NCBI RefSeq assembly: GCF_000805455.1
Contig: NZ_JSUS01000001.1
Span: 496,001 to 560,000 of the forward strand
Reading direction: 5' to 3'
DNA: 64,000 bases
Source of the DNA: Acinetobacter sp. A47
GTDB lineage: Bacteria > Pseudomonadota > Gammaproteobacteria > Pseudomonadales > Moraxellaceae
Below are positions 46,967 to 56,787 of the stretch, piece after piece; within the stretch, counting starts at the first letter, position 1; each line of letters begins with the position of its first letter. A program made the translations under genes and the position numbers. The notes under the pieces are model-generated. The model had not been told where the DNA came from and made no database searches. It saw nothing but the letters and a program-made list of their open reading frames with translations.

Positions 46967-46990
46967 AAATGCCCCAAAGGGCATTTTTGT
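46967..46990 (+). terminator. Terminator after Tdi1-like copy 1
   Basis: 8-bp stem AAATGCCC/GGGCATTT with a CAAA loop and a short T run. Confidence 0.75.
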
Positions 46991-47093
46991 TTTGCTCATA
47001 TTTATAAAAGTTAGGTAAAGCAAAGGTCCATAAGCGTGTATGGAAAAATTTGATAGATTTTTAGTTAAAACATTACGCTAATTCGGAGGGAAA

Positions 47094-47978
47094 ATGAGTG
47101 ATGAAGACTTTGAATATTTTTTAGAAAAATTTGGGCAACCTCAGCAAGCAATTGCAGTAACTGAAGATATTCTAAAGAAATATAAAGGGAAACTTCCTGA
47201 CCAATTATTAGAATATTGGAAAGAAGTTGGCTTTTGTTGCTTTAAAGAAGGATTGTTTTGGATTACCAATCCAGAAGATTATGCAGAGGACATTTATCAT
47301 TGGCTAGAAAGTACTGATATTTTAGATGAGGATGTTTGGCATGTGATTGCTAGATCAGCATTTGGAGAGCTTTATTTATGGGGAGAAAAAAATTGGAAAA
47401 AATATGATTTAAATATTTCAAATGGTCAAGTATTTCAGAATAGCGTTGGCTTTAATGATAAAAAACATACAAGTAATGAAATTGTTAGAAACTTCTTTGC
47501 TTTTTCTGATGTAGATGAATTTGACAAAAAAGATGACAATCTCAAACCTCTATTTGAACGTGCTGTAAAAAAATATGGTCCTCTCGCCAGTAATGAAGTA
47601 TTGGGCTTTGAACCTGCCTTAATACTTGATGGTAGTGCTTCATTAAAAAATCTAAAAAAACTTGATATTCATGTTCATATGTCGATACTCAAAGAGTTTA
47701 CCCAAGTCTATAAAACAGATCTGGAGGGCTTAGGGAAGATGTTATATGGAGAGAATGCATCATTTAGTAAAGCTATTGAACAGGTTGATCAACAGAAAAG
47801 AAAACAGCTTAAAATTAGTGTGCAAGGTGGACAACAATGTCCACAAACTGGCTATTGGAAAACACCAGCTCAACCAGATTCACGACAATATTTTGATCAA
47901 GGTGAAACAATGCCTGAAATTCCGAATAACCCTTGCGGTGAAACCATTTGGTATTTAGATACAGAGACGAACCATTGA
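47094..47978 (+). CDS. Tdi1-like immunity protein (GAD-like + DUF1851), copy 2
   Basis: A 294-residue paralog of the preceding protein, starting MSDEDFEYFLEKFGQP with a GGAGG site. Same order of parts: GAD-like half (GLFWITNPEDYAEDI), DUF1851-like half (FGELYLWGEKN), then the shared C-terminal module (CPQTGYWKTPAQPDSRQYF). The middle has diverged, but 56 bases encoding the module match copy 1 at 52 positions. It has its own short upstream region, so it may be expressed separately to protect against a different Tde variant. Confidence 0.75.
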   Translation: MSDEDFEYFLEKFGQPQQAIAVTEDILKKYKGKLPDQLLEYWKEVGFCCFKEGLFWITNPEDYAEDIYHWLESTDILDEDVWHVIARSAFGELYLWGEKNWKKYDLNISNGQVFQNSVGFNDKKHTSNEIVRNFFAFSDVDEFDKKDDNLKPLFERAVKKYGPLASNEVLGFEPALILDGSASLKNLKKLDIHVHMSILKEFTQVYKTDLEGLGKMLYGENASFSKAIEQVDQQKRKQLKISVQGGQQCPQTGYWKTPAQPDSRQYFDQGETMPEIPNNPCGETIWYLDTETNH

Positions 47979-48283
47979 ATCATTTAAGTACAAAAGATGT
48001 CAGGTTTATTCAGATAGATATTGGGCTTCAGCTAGTAGGCCTAACTATAAAATCTTATGTATTGCTTTTGAATAGATGTTAGAACAGGTTAAGCTGTTGC
48101 AATTTTGTTTTTAATTGTTGATTTTAATAGATAACTGATAAAAACCTACTTTTTGTAGGGCATTTCCTGAGTAAAATATGAAGATCGTAGTCTCATGTCA
48201 GCTGTTTAAGGATATAAACAGTTTTACGATGACGTTTTGGAATGGTGTTTTTTTATAAATACTCAAGCACGATAAAAGGTGCT
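47979..48283. other. AT-rich gap before dsbA
   Basis: No gene seen. A hairpin CCTAC/GTAGG with a TTTTT loop lies near 48147-48161 and a second, CTGTTTA/TAAACAG (48202-48221), is followed by TTTT. One of these may end transcription from the immunity gene; the dsbA promoter must be here too. Confidence 0.35.
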
Positions 48284-48919
48284 ATGAGCTTAGTGAAGTT
48301 AATGAAAAATTTTATTTTAACGGGTCTAACTGCAATTGTTGCAGCATTTTCCACCCATACAATGGCTGCAAAATTTGTTGCAGGACAAGACTATACCGTA
48401 GTAGAAAATCCGGAAAAGACATCGGTTCCCAATAAAATCGAGGTAAGAGAGTTCTTCTGGTATGGCTGTACCTACTGTTATAAATTAGAACCGCATATGC
48501 AAGCCTGGCTAAAGAAAATTCCAGACGATATTTATTTCCTTCGTACTCCGGCAGCAATGAACCCGATGTGGGAGCAGGGTGCTCGTGCTTATTATGTCAG
48601 TGAAGCGCTAGGTGTGCGTAAGCGTACACATCTACTATTATTTCATGCCAATTTTTCAGGTAACCAGAAAGTTTTGCAAAAGGAAGCATTTGCGAAATTC
48701 TTTACCCGGTACGGCGTGCCTGAGAAAAAATTTAATAGCATGTATGATTCTTTTGCAATCACTGCAAAAATTGCCGAATCTAATCAATTGGCCCGTAAAT
48801 ACCAGCTTACCGGTGTTCCGGCGGTCGTTGTAAATGGTAAATACATTGTACAGGGTGGTGATGAAAAAGTTGTGCAAGTAGTTGAATATCTGGTAGAAAA
48901 AGAGCGGAAAAACAAATAG
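48284..48919 (+). CDS. dsbA: Thiol:disulfide interchange protein DsbA
   Basis: A 211-residue periplasmic oxidoreductase. A signal peptide ends near HTMA. The active site is CTYC (Cys62 and Cys65) in FFWYGCTYCYKLEPHM, and the cis-proline loop TGVPAVVVNG follows. DsbA introduces disulfides into exported proteins and is recharged by DsbB. The start at 48284 has AAAGG just upstream; 48302 (MKNFIL) is an equally plausible signal-peptide start, and the open frame back to 48242 is too long for one. Confidence 0.93.
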   Translation: MSLVKLMKNFILTGLTAIVAAFSTHTMAAKFVAGQDYTVVENPEKTSVPNKIEVREFFWYGCTYCYKLEPHMQAWLKKIPDDIYFLRTPAAMNPMWEQGARAYYVSEALGVRKRTHLLLFHANFSGNQKVLQKEAFAKFFTRYGVPEKKFNSMYDSFAITAKIAESNQLARKYQLTGVPAVVVNGKYIVQGGDEKVVQVVEYLVEKERKNK

Positions 48920-48952
48920 GATTTTTCGTGTATGTCGGTTTAAAAAAGATGC

Positions 48953-48981
48953 TTGACCCGGACAGTTGTTGGTGCTAATTT
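48953..48981 (+). promoter_or_regulatory. Sigma-70 promoter of a candidate small RNA
   Basis: TTGACC (48953-48958) and TAATTT (48976-48981) with a 17-base spacer, with no gene start behind it until 49213. Confidence 0.65.
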
Positions 48982-48987
48982 AATCAA

Positions 48988-49143
48988 TAAGGAAGTCATA
49001 TACTATTTAGGATTTAAGAGAAATCTTGCCTAAATGCAAAAAGATATGATGACCTGAATACACAGCTAACAACGAACGAAACAATCCAGATTGTTTTTAA
49101 AAATGTTCAAGGTTGTAGAAAAGCCCGTTAATCGGGCTTTTTT
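48988..49143 (+). ncRNA. Candidate small RNA of about 155 bases
   Basis: A promoter at 48953-48981 and a terminator at 49119-49143 frame a stretch without a credible coding frame. The predicted RNA has an upper hairpin ATTTAGG/CCTAAAT with an inner ATTT/AAAT step (around 49007-49037), a second stem AACAATC/GATTGTT (around 49079-49096), and the terminator. No known RNA family is recognised. It could also be a short untranslated transcript of no function. Confidence 0.5.
49119..49143 (+). terminator. Terminator closing the small-RNA candidate
   Basis: AAAAGCCCG/CGGGCTTTT with loop TTAAT and six T. Confidence 0.85.
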
Positions 49144-49212
49144 AATGTCTGGCTTTTAATGTCTCTAGGCCAGATCTGATGACTTCAAGCTTGGCAGGAT
49201 ACCCGAGACTTT

Positions 49213-49446
49213 ATGCTGTTATTTATTGCTCTACTTGTTGTGATAGGCTTGGTTTTATTCATTCTCTGGGTAAAGAAAACCAGTGCTAGTCAAGTTTCAT
49301 CTGACCCTGATCACTCATATTCGCCAATGCCTTATATCAATGATTCATCTCAACATCATGCTTCCAGACCTACAGATCACTGTAGTATAAGTGACAGTAA
49401 TAGCCCGGATTCTGGGGGCTGTGATGGTGGGGGAAGTAGCGATTAA
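49213..49446 (+). CDS. Small single-span membrane protein
   Basis: A 77-residue protein: one N-terminal membrane helix (LLFIALLVVIGLVLFILWV), a basic KK, then a hydrophilic serine/histidine-rich tail ending GGCDGGGSSD. The glycine/cysteine end resembles short tails seen in other small bacterial membrane proteins. No family or function known. No strong ribosome binding site is visible. Confidence 0.55.
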   Translation: MLLFIALLVVIGLVLFILWVKKTSASQVSSDPDHSYSPMPYINDSSQHHASRPTDHCSISDSNSPDSGGCDGGGSSD

Positions 49447-49489
49447 AAAGCCCGTACCCCCGAGGGAGGAGTACGAGTTAAACCGGGAT

Positions 49490-50173
49490 TTAAGGAAGGT
49501 CAAACCAGATCATCTGGCTGTCTTGTAGCGCAGTAATGGTGGCTGTTTCATCAAATAGCAAGGCATCACCCGCTTTCACTAAATGATCGGCAATCATTAC
49601 TTCACCTGAAATCACATGCACGTAGTTCACTTTTTTCCGTGCCGTAATGTCTAGATGTTGATCCTTTTCAATGACCGCGGTTTTCACCTCAGCATTTTGA
49701 CGGATCAGCATCGGTGCAGATTCATCACCTGCGATCAGGTGCCATTGGTTTGGATGGTCTTTCGGATTGAGCTGAATTTGCTGATAGGTTGGCTCGGCAT
49801 CTTGTACATTCGGCTGAATCCAGATCTGTAACAGATGCACCGCTTGATCATGCTTGTTCATTTCACTGTGAGTGACACCTGTACCTGCACTCATCAATTG
49901 CCATTCACCAGCATTGATCTGGCCTTCATTGCCCATACTGTCTTTGTGGGAAATGGTGCCATCCAGCACACAAGTCAGGATTTCCATATTGTCGTGCGGG
50001 TGAGTACCAAAGCCATTATGCGCTGCAATGGTATCGTCATTAATCACACGAAGCGCACTGACTCCCATATATTTCGGGTTGTACCAGCTACCAAATGAAA
50101 AGCTATGATAGGTGTCTAGCCAGCCAGCTTTGACATGGCCACGATTTTCACTGCGATGTAGATAAGCATTCAT
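49490..50173 (-). CDS. Pirin family protein (YhhW-like)
   Basis: A 227-residue bicupin. The N-terminal cupin carries the metal ligands in GTHPHDNMEI and GVTHSEMN, as in the quercetin 2,3-dioxygenase-type pirin YhhW. Blocks RGHVKAGWLDTYHSFSFG and HLLQIWIQP are family hallmarks. Physiological role is unknown; some members oxidise quercetin in vitro. It is a single gene, convergent with the small membrane protein. Confidence 0.92.
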   Translation of the reverse strand: MNAYLHRSENRGHVKAGWLDTYHSFSFGSWYNPKYMGVSALRVINDDTIAAHNGFGTHPHDNMEILTCVLDGTISHKDSMGNEGQINAGEWQLMSAGTGVTHSEMNKHDQAVHLLQIWIQPNVQDAEPTYQQIQLNPKDHPNQWHLIAGDESAPMLIRQNAEVKTAVIEKDQHLDITARKKVNYVHVISGEVMIADHLVKAGDALLFDETATITALQDSQMIWFDLP

Positions 50174-50303
50174 CTTGCATCTCCTAATTTTTATGTTCTG
50201 CTTGATGCTTATATTATCGATTCATAATGCAGTTAAATAGGGTTTTAATGCGACGTGTTGTTCTATAAATGCAATGATGCTGAAGATGCTATGACCCTGA
50301 GCC

Positions 50304-50338
50304 CAATAAAAAAGGCTGAATAAAATATTCAGCCTTTT
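50304..50338 (-). terminator. Terminator after argG
   Basis: 13-bp stem (50310-50322 with 50326-50338). On the minus strand it is followed by TTTTTTATT. Confidence 0.85.
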
Positions 50339-50366
50339 CAAGTTATTAAACGAGTTTAATATGCTT

Positions 50367-51722
<1,356 letters not shown>

Positions 51723-51736
51723 CTATTTCGAAATAG
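51723..51736. repeat. 14-bp perfect palindrome in the argG leader
   Basis: CTATTTCGAAATAG lies 13 bases before the argG ATG, next to its ribosome binding region. As RNA it can form a 5-bp hairpin. It might be an operator or a translation control element. Confidence 0.4.
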
Positions 51737-52157
51737 GCACCCTAATACTTCGGTGACCAAAGAGAATTTATACGCCAAGTACTATATCACTTTTCAAATC
51801 GATTTTTTTTCTGTAAGGAAAGGAATTCTTTTTTTTTGATTTGAAAAATAGATTAACATCGGAAAAATATAAAGTTTTACGATAAACATAACGTTTTTAT
51901 GAAGATTCTAAACAGGATGAAAGAATAAAATACTAGAAACACAATCAGATACTCTCTGCATTACATCGCATTGTCGCGTTTATCTTGATACCAGATCTCG
52001 TTTATGTGATTTATAATTTATTTATGCACATGCCCTAATACTTTATGGTGTTCTCTTCGGGCGTATAGCCTTGATCGCTATACATTTTCTATGTGCGAAA
52101 ACTGTTCAGACGGGAACTGCTGGTAGTCGCAACGGTTCGATTTTAAGGACAGTCTTT
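51737..52157. other. Gene-free stretch between argG and a small membrane protein
   Basis: A minus-strand -10 candidate TATAAA (51767-51772) for argG has a TTGAAA 19 bases upstream. On the plus strand, a hairpin GTATAGC/GCTATAC near 52062-52082 lies in the leader of the small frame at 52158. Nothing else is seen. Confidence 0.35.
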
Positions 52158-52274
52158 ATGCTCAATATGTTTCCTTTAGGAACGGTTGTGGCTGTTGTCA
52201 TGCTGTTTTTCTCTCTATTCAAATGGGATAAAGATTCGACCTTTAAACTGCCAACTGAACTACAAAAAAGTTAA
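52158..52274 (+). CDS. Small membrane protein of 38 residues
   Basis: An ATG at 52158 with AAGGA about nine bases upstream opens a 38-codon frame with one hydrophobic span (PLGTVVAVVMLFFSLF) and a charged C-terminal tail (KWDKDSTFKL). A longer frame from 52071 adds a non-conserved-looking lead. The layout of a good ribosome site, one span and a positively charged end suggests a true small protein. Function unknown. Confidence 0.5.
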   Translation: MLNMFPLGTVVAVVMLFFSLFKWDKDSTFKLPTELQKS

Positions 52275-52294
52275 CGATGTCCATAAAAATGAGC

Positions 52295-53146
52295 TTAAAG
52301 TGCATCATTTAGGCCAATAAACTGCTTTTCAATCGGGGTAAATACATGGTCATTGCGTGCAATCAGATAGAGGCCAATATCCCGATATGGTTCAGGTGTT
52401 TCCCGATAATATTGAATCTTGTATTTCTCGATCAAAGACTTGGCGATCATGGAAATCCCCATACCCAACTGGGTAAAGTGAATTAAGGCTTCATGATCAT
52501 AAATGTGGGTGAGTTCACCCTTTTTGAGATTGTAGTCGCTATAGATGCTATCCAGAGTTGTGGCATAGCAGCATTGTTCAGAGGCCAGCAAGATATTTTG
52601 ATGATTCAGACATTCTTCAAGACTGTCGTGGTTAATCATATTTTTGCCAATAATCACCAGTTGATCATCCGCCTTTTGAATATATTGCAGGTTCTTCTGT
52701 TTTGGATGACCCAGCACATAGGCCATATCCAGATTGCCTGCCAGAATTTCATCTTCAATATAGCCTGTAGAGCCCGTTTTCATGGTAATCGAGAGGTCTG
52801 GATAGGCTTCATACAGTTTGCTAAAAGACGGATAGAATCGCATCCCTCCCAGACTGGTATTGGTACCAAAACGCAGTACACTTTCTTGCTGGTAGATTTT
52901 ATTTTCGGTTTCTTCCCAGGTGAACATCATCTTTTTATACTGGGTGTATAAGTGCATGCCGGATTCGGTCAGTTCAACGCCTTTGGGTCTGCGGATAAAT
53001 AACTGGCGTTTGTAGTGATTTTCAATTTTCTTGATTTTTGCGGTCATGTTGGACTGTAAATAATTGAGCTTGTGTGCCGCTGCGGTAATGCTTTTCAGTT
53101 CAGCCACAGTCACAAAAGAACGGATATCGTTAATATCAATATTCAC
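52295..53146 (-). CDS. LysR-family transcriptional regulator
   Basis: A 283-residue LysR regulator: an N-terminal helix-turn-helix (LKSITAAAHKLNYLQSNMTAKIKKIE) and an effector-binding domain with GSTGYIEDEILAGNLDMAYV. It is divergent from an EamA-family exporter gene across a 165-base gap, the usual layout for a LysR protein controlling its neighbour. Effector unknown. Confidence 0.92.
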   Translation of the reverse strand: MNIDINDIRSFVTVAELKSITAAAHKLNYLQSNMTAKIKKIENHYKRQLFIRRPKGVELTESGMHLYTQYKKMMFTWEETENKIYQQESVLRFGTNTSLGGMRFYPSFSKLYEAYPDLSITMKTGSTGYIEDEILAGNLDMAYVLGHPKQKNLQYIQKADDQLVIIGKNMINHDSLEECLNHQNILLASEQCCYATTLDSIYSDYNLKKGELTHIYDHEALIHFTQLGMGISMIAKSLIEKYKIQYYRETPEPYRDIGLYLIARNDHVFTPIEKQFIGLNDAL

Positions 53147-53311
53147 GGCAATTCCTCAATTATTCCAGCTTCATGATTGATCGGGAGAAAAAACAAAAAA
53201 GTACGCTGAACAGGTATCAAAAAAAATGATGGTTCTATTAAAACATAGCATTATTCATGATGCCATTTATTTTATACACTACAATAACTATCCAAGGGTT
53301 GAGTACAACAC

Positions 53312-54229
53312 GTGAATATCCGAGTCGTAAGCGCAATTGCATTGTTATGTCTGGTCTGGGGTTCTTTATGGGGACTGGTCAAACATAGTTTACAGGTCTT
53401 TCCTCCATTCCTGTTTATTTCTACGCGTTTGATTCTGGCTGCGTTGACCTTAATGATCATGCAGCGGATTTTAAAGAAATCGATTTTGCCAGAACGTAAG
53501 GAGTGGAAGCCCTTGATGATTTTAAGCTTGCTGATCTGTCTGGGTTTCTATGCCACGCAAACCTTTGCGATGCAGTTCGTTGATTCGGGCTTGTCGGCTG
53601 TACTGGTCTTTACCATGCCAATTTTTATTGGTGTGCTGGCCCATTACTTCTTAAATGAACATTTAACAATCCAGAAGGGTGCAGGACTGATTTTGGGGAC
53701 ATTGGGACTGATCGCCATTCTTTGGCCGCAACTGCAGCATATCCATATGAATATGTCATTGTTTGGGCAAATCCTGTTAATCGGTTCTGGTTTTTTCTGG
53801 GCCTTATCAACGATCTATATCAAAAAGAATTTCGCGACGTATGACAAAATCAAGCTGACCATTTGGCAACTGTTGCTAGGTGGTATTGTTATTCTTGTCG
53901 GTGCATTAGCTTTTGAACCTATAGAGATGCAGGTTTGGCTCAACCCTTTAAATGAATCTGCCTTATTTTATATTGCAGTGGTTGGGACGGGTTTTGCTTT
54001 TGTACTGTGGAACTGGATCGTGAGCCAGGTGGATACTTTTGTTGCTTCGATCTCAATCATGTGCATTCCAATTCTGAGTCTGTTTTTTGGTTCTTTGCTC
54101 TGGCATGAACCTTTAACCTTTAATATTTTACTGGGTGCGGCCTTGATCTGTCTGGGCATTGTGATGAGTTCGCTCAAGGTGAAAAAAACAAAAGACCGTT
54201 TGGCCTATTCGGGTGACCATTCACATTAA
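53312..54229 (+). CDS. EamA/DMT-family transporter
   Basis: A 305-residue membrane protein with ten spans in two EamA repeats; it begins at a GTG codon. Typical words are CLVWGSLWGLVKHSL, LSAVLVFTMPIFIGVLAHYF and the second-repeat GSGFFWALSTIYIKK. The family exports metabolites such as amino acids. It is divergently paired with the LysR gene, likely its regulator. A terminator follows. Confidence 0.92.
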   Translation: MNIRVVSAIALLCLVWGSLWGLVKHSLQVFPPFLFISTRLILAALTLMIMQRILKKSILPERKEWKPLMILSLLICLGFYATQTFAMQFVDSGLSAVLVFTMPIFIGVLAHYFLNEHLTIQKGAGLILGTLGLIAILWPQLQHIHMNMSLFGQILLIGSGFFWALSTIYIKKNFATYDKIKLTIWQLLLGGIVILVGALAFEPIEMQVWLNPLNESALFYIAVVGTGFAFVLWNWIVSQVDTFVASISIMCIPILSLFFGSLLWHEPLTFNILLGAALICLGIVMSSLKVKKTKDRLAYSGDHSH

Positions 54230-54262
54230 ATGATTTGTCCTGTGACCATGCTCAGTGTTGGT

Positions 54263-54293
54263 AAAAAGCAGTCGGTAAAATGGCTGCTTTTTT
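54263..54293 (+). terminator. Terminator after the EamA transporter
   Basis: 9-bp stem AAAAAGCAG/CTGCTTTTT with a 12-base loop, ending in T. Confidence 0.8.
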
Positions 54294-54443
54294 ATGTATC
54301 TCTCTGGAAGACAAGTTTTAGGTCGCTACAGTATATTGACACTTTCAACCATTAAAATTCGAGATTCAGTCATCCCAAATCAATAAAAAAGGATTAAAGT
54401 ACTATGCAACAAGTTGCAAAGCCAAAATTAAAGAAGGAATACC

Positions 54444-56474
54444 ATGACTAGCTATGCAAATATCTTGAAACCTTTACATTTGGGTTTTACCACGATTAAA
54501 AACCGGGTTGTGATGGGCTCAATGCATTCCGGTTTAGAAGATCGTTTTTTTAATTACCCTAAACTTGCGGCTTATTTCGGCGAGCGTGCAAAAGGGGGCG
54601 TTGGCTTAATTATTACTGGCGGGATTTCTCCAAACCGTCAAGGCTGGTTATTGCCCGCAGGCGGCACTATGAATAGTCTGGCCGATATTCCGCATCATCG
54701 TCTGGTCACGCATGCAGTACATAAGCATGGCGCAAAGATTCTGATGCAGATTTTGCATTCTGGCCGTTATGGCTATCATCCATTTTCAGTTTCATCATCT
54801 CCGATACAGGCACCGATTAATCCGTTTAAACCGCGTCAGATGTCTGAGGCGCAGATTTTGGCAACGATTGAAGATTATGCCCGTTGTGCCAGTCTGGCTA
54901 AAAAAGCCGGCTATGACGGGGTGGAAATCATGGGGTCAGAAGGGTATCTGATTAACCAGTTCCTGAGCAGTCATGTCAATAAACGTAGTGATCGCTGGGG
55001 TGGCGATATTGAAAACCGTATGCGTTTTCCGGTTGAAATCGTTAAGGCGATTCGTGCCAAAGTCGGGGAAAAGTTCATTATTGCATTTCGCCTTTCCTTG
55101 CTGGATCTGGTGCATGATGGCAATACCATGCCCGAAGTGATCGTGGTTGCCAAAGCCTTGGAGAAAGCCGGGATTACCTTGCTCAATACCGGGATTGGCT
55201 GGCATGAGGCACGTATCCCGACGATTGTGACTTCTGTACCTCGCGCAGCATTTGTCGACTATACCGCAGCCGTGAAGCAGCATGTCTCGGTTCCGGTGAT
55301 TGCATCGAATCGTATCAATATGCCGGATGTTGCTGAAGAAATCATTGCTTCAGGTAAGGCTGATATGGTGCAGATGGCACGTCCATTCTTGGCAGATCCG
55401 TATTGGGTCAATAAAACCGCCACCAATCGTGTTGATGAAATTAACACCTGTATTGCCTGTAATCAGGCTTGTCTGGATCATGCCTTTAAGAATCAACGGG
55501 TCACCTGTCTGGTCAACCCTCAGGCCTGTTTTGAAACAGAACTGGTATATGTCAAAACCAGAAAACCAAAACGTATTGCGGTTGTGGGAGGTGGTGTGGC
55601 CGGTATGTCTGCTGCAACGGTAGCTGCAAGCCGCGGTCACGCCGTGACACTATTTGAAGCCAATGATGAGGTTGGCGGACAGTTTAATCTGGCCAAAGTG
55701 GTGCCAGGTAAAGAAGAGTTTCATGAAACCATTCGTTATTTTAAAGTGCAGCTGAAACAGACCGGTGTTGATGTACGTCTTAATACACGCATCAGCCGTG
55801 AACAGTTAGAGCGTGAAGGTTTTGATGAGGTTGTGGTTGCAACCGGGGTAGTGCCACGTGCCTTGAAGATACAAGGCAGCACCGCACCGCAAGTCTTGTC
55901 TTATGCCGAGGTTTTACGTGGTGCTGAAGTAGGACACAAGGTTGCAGTGATCGGTGCAGGCGGGATTGGCTTTGACGTATCAGAGTTTCTATTAAAACCA
56001 CCTCATCAGCCTCAGCCGCAACCTTTGGCAGAGTGGCAACGTGAATGGGGCGTTGACCCAAACCCGGATTATATTTCTGAAGGGGGCATGCAGCATCCGG
56101 AAGTTGAAACACCTGTACGCCAGATTTATTTACTGCAACGTAAAACCACACCGCTGGGCATTGGTTTGGGTAAAACCTCCGGTTGGGTACATCGTGCCCA
56201 GCTGAAAAAACATGCAGTACGTATGCTGCGTGGTGTGCAGTATAAGTCGGTGACTGCAGAGGGCTTATGGATTGAACACAATGGTCATGATCAATTATTA
56301 CGTGTAGATACCATTGTGGTATGTGCCGGGCAAGAGTCGGTCAGGGATTTAATGCCGAAAGAGGGTGAAAGCACGTTGGCAAACTATCATCTGATCGGGG
56401 GAGCGAAGTTGGCGGCAGAGCTCGATGCCAAGCGTGCGATTCGTGATGGTGCTGAATTAGCCGCTAAACTGTAA
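54444..56474 (+). CDS. fadH: 2,4-dienoyl-CoA reductase (NADPH)
   Basis: A 676-residue flavoenzyme. Residues 1-330 form the FMN TIM barrel (MGSMHSGLED, EIMGSEGYLINQF). The 4Fe-4S cysteines are in CIACNQACLD and CLVNPQAC (about residues 335-355). FAD and NADPH domains follow, with dinucleotide motifs VVGGGVAGMSA (about 377) and VIGAGGIGFD (about 500). FadH reduces 2,4-dienoyl-CoA intermediates in the breakdown of polyunsaturated fatty acids. Length matches Escherichia coli FadH (672). Single gene. Confidence 0.95.
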   Translation: MTSYANILKPLHLGFTTIKNRVVMGSMHSGLEDRFFNYPKLAAYFGERAKGGVGLIITGGISPNRQGWLLPAGGTMNSLADIPHHRLVTHAVHKHGAKILMQILHSGRYGYHPFSVSSSPIQAPINPFKPRQMSEAQILATIEDYARCASLAKKAGYDGVEIMGSEGYLINQFLSSHVNKRSDRWGGDIENRMRFPVEIVKAIRAKVGEKFIIAFRLSLLDLVHDGNTMPEVIVVAKALEKAGITLLNTGIGWHEARIPTIVTSVPRAAFVDYTAAVKQHVSVPVIASNRINMPDVAEEIIASGKADMVQMARPFLADPYWVNKTATNRVDEINTCIACNQACLDHAFKNQRVTCLVNPQACFETELVYVKTRKPKRIAVVGGGVAGMSAATVAASRGHAVTLFEANDEVGGQFNLAKVVPGKEEFHETIRYFKVQLKQTGVDVRLNTRISREQLEREGFDEVVVATGVVPRALKIQGSTAPQVLSYAEVLRGAEVGHKVAVIGAGGIGFDVSEFLLKPPHQPQPQPLAEWQREWGVDPNPDYISEGGMQHPEVETPVRQIYLLQRKTTPLGIGLGKTSGWVHRAQLKKHAVRMLRGVQYKSVTAEGLWIEHNGHDQLLRVDTIVVCAGQESVRDLMPKEGESTLANYHLIGGAKLAAELDAKRAIRDGAELAAKL

Positions 56475-56521
56475 AATTGATGAAACATTATGCATTTGAA
56501 TACATTACAGTTAAATTTCTC

Positions 56522-56550
56522 TTGTATAAAGAGGGCAAGCTTTGTATTCT
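56522..56550 (+). promoter_or_regulatory. Sigma-70 promoter of tRNA-Ser
   Basis: TTGTAT (56522-56527) and TATTCT (56545-56550) with a 17-base spacer, 9 bases before the tRNA. Confidence 0.65.
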
Positions 56551-56559
56551 TACGCACAT

Positions 56560-56649
56560 GGAAGCGTGGCAGAGCGGTTTAATGCACCGGTCTTGAAAAC
56601 CGACGAGGGTGTGAGTCCTCCGTGAGTTCGAATCTCACCGCTTCCGCCA
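56560..56649 (+). tRNA. tRNA-Ser (anticodon TGA)
   Basis: A 90-base tRNA with a long variable arm. Acceptor GGAAGCG/CGCTTCC, anticodon loop CTTGAAA giving TGA, discriminator G, encoded CCA at 56647-56649. The toxin remnant starts about 140 bases downstream, but no attachment-site repeat of the tRNA 3' end was seen. Confidence 0.95.
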
Positions 56650-56657
56650 AATATCTA

Positions 56658-56693
56658 AATAAGCCCTTGTTACTGCAAGGGCTTATTTTTTTT
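56658..56693 (+). terminator. Terminator after tRNA-Ser
   Basis: 12-bp stem (56658-56669 with 56676-56687) followed by a T run. Confidence 0.9.
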
Positions 56694-56787
56694 GTCTATT
56701 AATTTATCTCTTTAGTGGCTATCGTATAATGACATTTTTCTTTCCAATCTATCTACAGGTGCTATAGCGAGTCTGACAAAAGCCTCT

